NCBI GenBank assembly: GCA_900319985.1
Contig: ONQL01000067.1
Coordinates: forward strand, 1-11,597
Direction: 5' to 3'
Source: an uncultured Methanobrevibacter sp.
Lineage (GTDB): Archaea > Methanobacteriota > Methanobacteria > Methanobacteriales > Methanobacteriaceae
Length of the DNA stretch: 11,597 nt
Part shown: piece by piece, positions 7,906-11,597 of the stretch
Layout: each line of letters opens with the position of its first letter
How positions within the stretch are numbered: position 1 is the first letter of the stretch
Made by a program: the position numbers and the translations under genes
Notes under the pieces: model-generated
The model's input: the letters and a program-made list of their open reading frames with translations, nothing else
The model's database searches: none
What the model was told of the DNA's origin: nothing

Positions 7906-8000
7906 TGTAAAATCACTTGATTAAATCATATCAAAACAGCAATACATGGCAATAATGACCCCCGCATTCAATCTAATGAAATGTTAATAGTGCATTATGA
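7906..8000. repeat. Flanking direct repeat, copy 1 (downstream of the BspA-like gene)
   Basis: It aligns along its length with 10486-10580: TGTAAAATCACTT, then GATTAAAT, TATCAAAACAGCAATACA, AATGACCC, GCATTCAA, CTAATG, with scattered substitutions and two one-base gaps. Weaker similarity (ATCGAAATA) extends about 18 bases further left in both copies. The two copies bracket the BspA-like gene in the same orientation. Confidence 0.85.
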
Positions 8001-8036
8001 AAGCGAATAGGCATAATCCAAACAACGGCTTTCCAA

Positions 8037-8091
8037 CCGGTCACGGCAAAATGCCAATCATAGATATTTAGAGCCCGGTTATGGTGAAATG
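8037..8091. repeat. Short tandem duplication in a less AT-rich patch
   Basis: CCGGTCACGGCAAAATG (8037-8053) and CCGGTTATGGTGAAATG (8075-8091) differ only by four transitions and are 38 bases apart. The first contains GGCA-AAA-TGCC, a small hairpin. The patch lies just beyond the stop of the BspA-like gene and could belong to its 3' untranslated region. Confidence 0.45.
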
Positions 8092-9009
8092 AAAAGTTAA
8101 AGCTCTCGCCTTAAAAATGGCAATATTTACTGCAGGTACCATGTAGGATACTCCTTTAAGGATTCGCATCCCTTAAATGTGGTTGTGCTAATTTTCAGGT
8201 TAGAAACGTCCCAATCACTTAAGACAGAGGCATCAACCAAACCAGAACAATCCCGAAACATCTCATCCATACGAACCACACAGGAAACATCCCAACCAGC
8301 CAAAGCAGACAAATCAACCAAACCAGAACAATGCCCAAACATCCCATACATACTAGTCACACTAGAAACATCCCAACCTGATAAAGGAGACAGATCAGAC
8401 AAACTAAGACATCCTCTAAACATCTCAACCATATCAGTCACGCCAGAAACATCCCAACCAGCCAACGGAGACAAATCAGACAAACCAGAACAATCAGAAA
8501 ACATATGCCCCATTTTAGTCACACCAGAAACATCCCAACCAGCCAAAGCAGACAAATCAACCAAACCAGAACAATCAGAAAACATATGCCCCATTTTAGT
8601 CACACCAGAAACATCCCAACCAGCCAAAGCAGACAAATCAACCAAACCAGAACAATGCCCAAACATCCCATACATATTAGTCACACCAGAAACATCCCAA
8701 CCAGCCAAAGCAGACAAATCAACCAAACCAGAACAATGCCCAAACATCACTCCCATATTAGTCACACCAGAAACATCCCAACCTGATAAAGGAGACAGAT
8801 CAGACAAACTAAGACATTCTCTAAACATATCCCCCATATTAGTCACGCCAGAAACATCCCAACCAGCCAAAGCAGACAAACCAGACAAACCAGAACAACG
8901 CCCAAACATACACCACATACTAGTCACGCCAGAAACATCCCAACCAGCCAAAGCAGACAAATCAACCAAATCCTTACAATACTCAAACATCTCACCCATA
9001 TTAGTCACG

Positions 9010-9108
9010 CCAGAAACATCCCAACCAGCCAAAGCAGACAAACCAGACAAACCAGAACAACGCCCAAACATAAATCCCATATTAATTACACCAGAAACAT
9101 CCCAACCA
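9010..9108. repeat. 99-bp identical block ending at a frameshift, copy 1
   Basis: Identical base for base to 9470-9568, an offset of 460 bases, which is not a multiple of 81 or of 3. Its right edge coincides with the second frame break of the BspA-like gene. Confidence 0.85.
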
Positions 9109-9469
9109 ACCAGAACAACCCAAAAACATACACCACATACTAGTCACACCCGAAACATCCCAACCAGCCAAACCAGACAAATCAACCAAACCAGAACAAC
9201 CCAAAAACATGCCACTAATATCAGAACCAGAAACATCCCAACCTGATAAAGGAGACAAATCAACCAAACCAGAACAATGCCCAAACATCACTCCCATATT
9301 AGTCACACCCGAAACATCCCAACCAGCCAACGGAGACAAATCAACCAAACCACGACATTCACTAAACATATCACCCATATTAGTCACGCCAGAAACATCC
9401 CAACCAGCCAAAGCAGACAAATCAGACAAACCAGAACAACCAAAAAACATAGATTCCATAGTATTCACA

Positions 9470-9568
9470 CCAGAAACATCCCAACCAGCCAAAGCAGACA
9501 AACCAGACAAACCAGAACAACGCCCAAACATAAATCCCATATTAATTACACCAGAAACATCCCAACCA
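9470..9568. repeat. 99-bp identical block ending at a frameshift, copy 2
   Basis: The partner of 9010-9108. Its right edge coincides with the first frame break of the BspA-like gene. Beyond the edge the two sequences differ at once (GCAATC here, ACCAGA in copy 1). Confidence 0.85.
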
Positions 9569-10268
9569 GCAATCTTCAAACATATGATGCATATCAGCCA
9601 CACCAGAAACATCCCAACCAGCCAAAGCAGAGATATCCTCCAGACGATGGCAAAAATTAAACATATACTCCATATTACTCACACCAGAAACATCCCAACC
9701 AGCCAAAGCAGACAAATCAACAACGGAACAACCCAAAAACATGTGATGCATATCAGTCACACCAGAAACATCCCAACCAGCCAAAGCAGACAAATCAGAC
9801 AAACCAAGACATTTACTAAACATCTCACCCATATTAGTCACACCAGAAACATCCCAACCAGCCAAAGCAGACAAATCAGACAAACCAGAACAACGAAAAA
9901 ACATATGCCCCATATCTGTCACACCGGAAACATCCCAATCCTTCAAAGAAGATATATCCTTTAAATCATAGCATTTATTAAACATATATTCCATGGATTT
10001 TACATTATCTCCCACTCCAAAAGCGACTATGCCCTTAAGAGATTTTAAACCATGATATCTAAATGATAAGTCAGTGACTCCGGAGAGATCTTCACTTATG
10101 TAGATGATGTCCTCCCTGTTTTCAACCTCATTCCAGCTTGTGAGGTTTGTTCCATCTTTCAGGAGGATAAGGACTTTATGGTCTCCCAGATTGTAAATGC
10201 TGTCGCATGTTTTGTTCAGTTCTTCAAATTCCTTCAGGCATTTGTTGTCGGATTTTCCATTCATGTTT

Positions 10269-10316
10269 TCACCACGTTTTTTGTTAGTATTTACTTTGTT
10301 GACACATATATTTAAA
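10269..10316 (-). promoter_or_regulatory. Promoter and ribosome binding site of the BspA-like gene
   Basis: On the minus strand TTTTAAATATATG (10305-10317) fits an archaeal TATA box centred about 48 bases before the ATG, giving a leader of about 22 bases. GGTGA at 10269-10273 is the ribosome binding site. The intact promoter and start suggest the gene was active recently or still is. Confidence 0.6.
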
Positions 10317-10485
10317 ACAGTCAAAGCGGGCGCTTTAATTAAGCACAGAAATCGAACATATTGATACTATGCCAAAGGCAAATCAACACTACCGCCAGAG
10401 ATTTAGAAAACAAAACCAAAATGTTAATGTAGAATATATATCCTCGTTAAAAAATAGAATCCAAAATCGAAATAGTTGGCATTAA

Positions 10486-10580
10486 TGTAAAATCACTTTG
10501 ATTAAATTTATATCAAAACAGCAATACAAGGTAATGATGACCCATGCATTCAACCTAATGGAATGTCAATATTGCACATA
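10486..10580. repeat. Flanking direct repeat, copy 2 (upstream of the BspA-like gene)
   Basis: The partner of 7906-8000 in the same orientation. Its right end overlaps the 3' end of the terminase relic by about 15 bases. The promoter of the BspA-like gene lies between this repeat and the gene, so the pair brackets a complete transcription unit. Confidence 0.85.
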
Positions 10581-10842
10581 ACTCTTGTCACATACTGCAG
10601 TACTGATGATTTCATTGATTAAATTCTTTGACTCAAGTTGAAATTCATACAAATCCAAAATATAGATATTGCTGTTTAAATCTTTGGCTAATAATATTCC
10701 AGTAGTATAATCTGGATTATTGCACTTCAATTATCATCATTCAGTACTTCATCGCTGCTAAATCCCAGTACCGGATAATTCTGACTATGGGATTTTCATA
10801 TATTCGTTTGAATTGAATGTTTCCAATAGAAACATTCTCATT
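10566..10842 (-). pseudogene. Relic of a phage terminase large subunit (nuclease domain)
   Basis: Read on the minus strand, one frame gives GNIQFKRIYENPIVRIIRYW followed by DLAAMKY and a stop at 10741. After a frame change the signal continues with NNPDYTTGILLAKDLNSNIY, ILDLYEFQLESKNLINEI and ISTAVCDKSYVQY, with a stop at 10566. RYWDLA followed by a PDYT-x-G-x-LLAKD and IYILD strand is the characteristic start of the RNase H-like nuclease domain of viral DNA-packaging terminases; the Asp of RYWD and the Asp of PDYT are typical conserved positions. The ATPase domain and the rest of the nuclease are absent. It is a remnant of a prophage or of a virus-derived gene. No other phage gene is recognisable nearby. 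Confidence 0.8.
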
Positions 10843-10864
10843 TTAACCAATTATTATATTGTTA

Positions 10865-10990
10865 ATGTCTATATTAGAGAAAAGAATATCCTTTTTAAGA
10901 GACATTCAACAAGCACATATACCAAAAAATACATTATCCCTCTCAAAAAAAGACAAAATGGACTCAAAAATTATTACTGAAATATTTTGA
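10865..10990 (+). CDS. Possible 41-aa peptide
   Basis: MSILEKRISFLRDIQQAHIP continues for another 21 residues (…KKDKMDSKIITEIF) to a TGA. The amino-acid content is plausible for a small charged protein, but there is no ribosome binding site upstream. Not recognised; it may be chance or a gene fragment. Confidence 0.2.
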   Translation: MSILEKRISFLRDIQQAHIPKNTLSLSKKDKMDSKIITEIF

Positions 10991-11152
10991 TGTTTTTAAA
11001 GTGGAAATAATAATGCTTTTTTGAACTATGTGTAAAAAAGGAAGCTATAAAACACATATTAAATCTAATTATCATTTAAATTGTCAGTTTATCAAATTAG
11101 AAAATTTCGGATGAAATCCAACTAGGCTTCCAATTCGACATCATAGATTGTT

Positions 11153-11251
11153 TTACATTAACAAGTTAATAACCATATTTTCAATAGCAAGAATGTCCAT
11201 TCCTCCAAATTTGATTGGAGTGTTTTTAATTGAATTCTCTTTCCACTTCAT
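11153..11251 (-). CDS. Possible 32-aa small protein with its own ribosome binding site
   Basis: ATG at 11251 preceded by GGTG with a five-base gap, as in the large genes of this window, and by an AT-rich TAATATAATA about 30 bases upstream. The peptide is MKWKENSIKNTPIKFGGMDI followed by LAIENMVINLLM and a TAA. It may be a small protein or the surviving N-terminus of a longer lost one. Not recognised. Confidence 0.3.
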   Translation of the reverse strand: MKWKENSIKNTPIKFGGMDILAIENMVINLLM

Positions 11252-11469
11252 AAAAACACCTATAGTTACAAATATTATATTAGTGTTTTAGAATTCAGTA
11301 TTTCCATTCTAAACTATTTAAAATTTGTTATTTTTTAAAATAAATATTGTTATGAGCATGTAAAATTGTTTTAGTAATAGAATATTGTTTTAACTTAAAA
11401 TTAGACCAAATAAAAACATTTATATATTTTGATATTTAAAATATTATTTGACATCTTATGATGTTTGGT

Positions 11470-11487
11470 GGCATGATGCCAACCTAT
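11470..11487. other. Hairpin
   Basis: GG-TGGCA-TGA-TGCCA-A-CC can fold into a seven-pair stem with one bulged A and a three-base loop. It stands out in an AT-rich stretch about 110 bases from the right edge. It could be an operator or the leader structure of a gene beyond the window. Confidence 0.4.
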
Positions 11488-11597
11488 AGTTATGAATGTT
11501 GAATGAGGATGTGTCAAAATTTGTTTAACAAATTTATCCTTATTCAATTTTAAAAAAATCTATTTTTTTGCTTAATATTAATTTTATTGATGTGAAT

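Larger units (their letters stand above)
7303..8126. other. Gene-poor AT-rich spacer
   Basis: I see no substantial gene. In order it holds an inverted repeat with ATCATTTCATA at 7305-7315 and its complement at 7369-7379 around an extremely AT-rich loop, a possible 30-codon frame at 7384-7476, the left and right blocks of the dispersed element (7481-7517 and 7665-7710), the first copy of the direct repeat (7906-8000), and a less AT-rich stretch at about 8025-8095 containing a short tandem duplication. Confidence 0.55.
8200..9970 (-). repeat. 81-bp tandem coding repeat array
   Basis: On the plus strand the phrase GAAACATCCCAACC recurs every 81 bases (for example at 8527 and 8608), each time encoding one 27-residue DUF285 unit on the minus strand. 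Two units are one codon short (one carries WDVSGSDIS, the other lacks a residue in GCSVVDLS). Divergence is concentrated in the x-x-MF-x-x-C positions, while WDVSG and LSALAG are nearly fixed at the DNA level, which suggests homogenisation by recombination. Confidence 0.92.
8127..10264 (-). pseudogene. BspA-like (DUF285) repeat protein gene, split by two frameshifting deletions
   Basis: The start is the ATG at 10264 (MNGKSDNKCLKEFE), with GGTGA four bases before it. An N-terminal region of about 105 residues is followed by about 23 units of 27 residues with the pattern GWDVSGVTNM-x-x-MF-x-x-C-S-G-L-x-D-L-S-A-L-A, the DUF285/BspA-type leucine-rich repeat. It ends with a C-terminal cap, KEYPTWYLQ. 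The reading frame breaks near 9569 and near 9109. At both points part of a unit is lost (about 29 and 23 bases) and the frame runs into WLGCFWCN and a stop, so today only the first 240 residues or so would be made. In frame, the segments join to about 710 residues. DUF285 proteins are generally surface or secreted, yet no signal peptide, transmembrane helix or anchor is visible. It may be a decayed gene, a variable gene in an off state, or an assembly error in repeats. Confidence 0.85.
10843..11597. other. Mostly non-coding spacer at the right edge
   Basis: Apart from a possible 41-codon frame at 10865-10990, a possible 32-codon frame at 11153-11251 and the hairpin at 11470-11487, I see nothing that looks coding or structured. 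The terminase ATPase domain, which would lie here if the relic continued, cannot be recognised. Confidence 0.5.

Noticed and set aside
8179..9246. A 355-codon open frame on the plus strand through the 81-base repeats, rich in PETSQPAKADKSTKPEQ.
   Set aside because: It is the antisense shadow of the DUF285 units: stops are absent because the same 81 bases recur. The minus strand has the recognised repeat family, a promoter and a ribosome binding site; this frame has none.
8200..9970. A regularly spaced repeat array that could be mistaken for CRISPR.
   Set aside because: The period is a constant 81 bases with variation spread through the unit and no distinct spacers, and it encodes a known protein repeat.
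10369..10495. A plus-strand frame of about 40 codons starting MPKANQHYRQRF.
   Set aside because: It has no ribosome binding site, overlaps the flanking repeat, and resembles nothing I recognise.

Overview
The window is AT-rich archaeal DNA, most likely from a gut or rumen methanogen close to Methanobrevibacter (Methanobacteriaceae). The evidence is the two adhesin-like beta-helix proteins with GGAI-N-C-F-x-N repeats, the BspA/DUF285 repeat protein, GGTGA or GAGGTG ribosome binding sites a few bases before the starts, and TTTAAATA-type archaeal TATA boxes. This is an accessory region: long gaps, broken genes, insertion-sequence debris and a phage relic separate a few large repeat-protein genes. 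The genus call is inferred from style; there is no rRNA or core gene here.

Layout. 2-592 (+): the 3' part of a polytopic membrane protein. 803-2107 (-): a 434-residue beta-helix protein. 2108-2872: a gene-free stretch with copies of a dispersed intergenic repeat. 2873-2906: a solitary insertion-sequence end. 2907-3600 (-): a decayed HEAT-like repeat gene. 3664-6840 (-): a 1058-residue beta-helix protein made of three large modules. 6895-7302: an internally deleted insertion sequence that keeps both terminal inverted repeats and the C-terminal third of a DDE transposase. 7303-8126: gene-poor, with the second copy of the dispersed repeat and the first copy of a 95-bp direct repeat. 8127-10264 (-): a BspA-like gene of about 23 repeats of 27 residues, split into three frames by two small deletions. 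10486-10580: the second copy of the direct repeat. 10566-10842 (-): a relic of a phage terminase large subunit nuclease domain. 10843-11597: mostly non-coding, with one plausible very short gene and a hairpin.

How it fits together. All the repeat-protein genes lie on the minus strand, and at least three carry their own archaeal promoter, so they look like independent cassettes rather than an operon. None of the three large proteins shows a signal peptide, transmembrane anchor or cell-wall anchor, although their families are usually described as surface adhesins. The best supported unusual points are: (1) the dispersed intergenic element found on the 3' side of three repeat-protein loci; (2) the direct repeats that bracket the BspA-like gene; (3) two frameshifting sub-repeat deletions that end on identical 99-bp blocks; (4) insertion-sequence ends that bracket the large beta-helix gene together with the HEAT relic; (5) the terminase relic. 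Together they suggest a hotspot where repeat-protein cassettes are exchanged, amplified and inactivated. No complete new enzymatic or defence system is visible.
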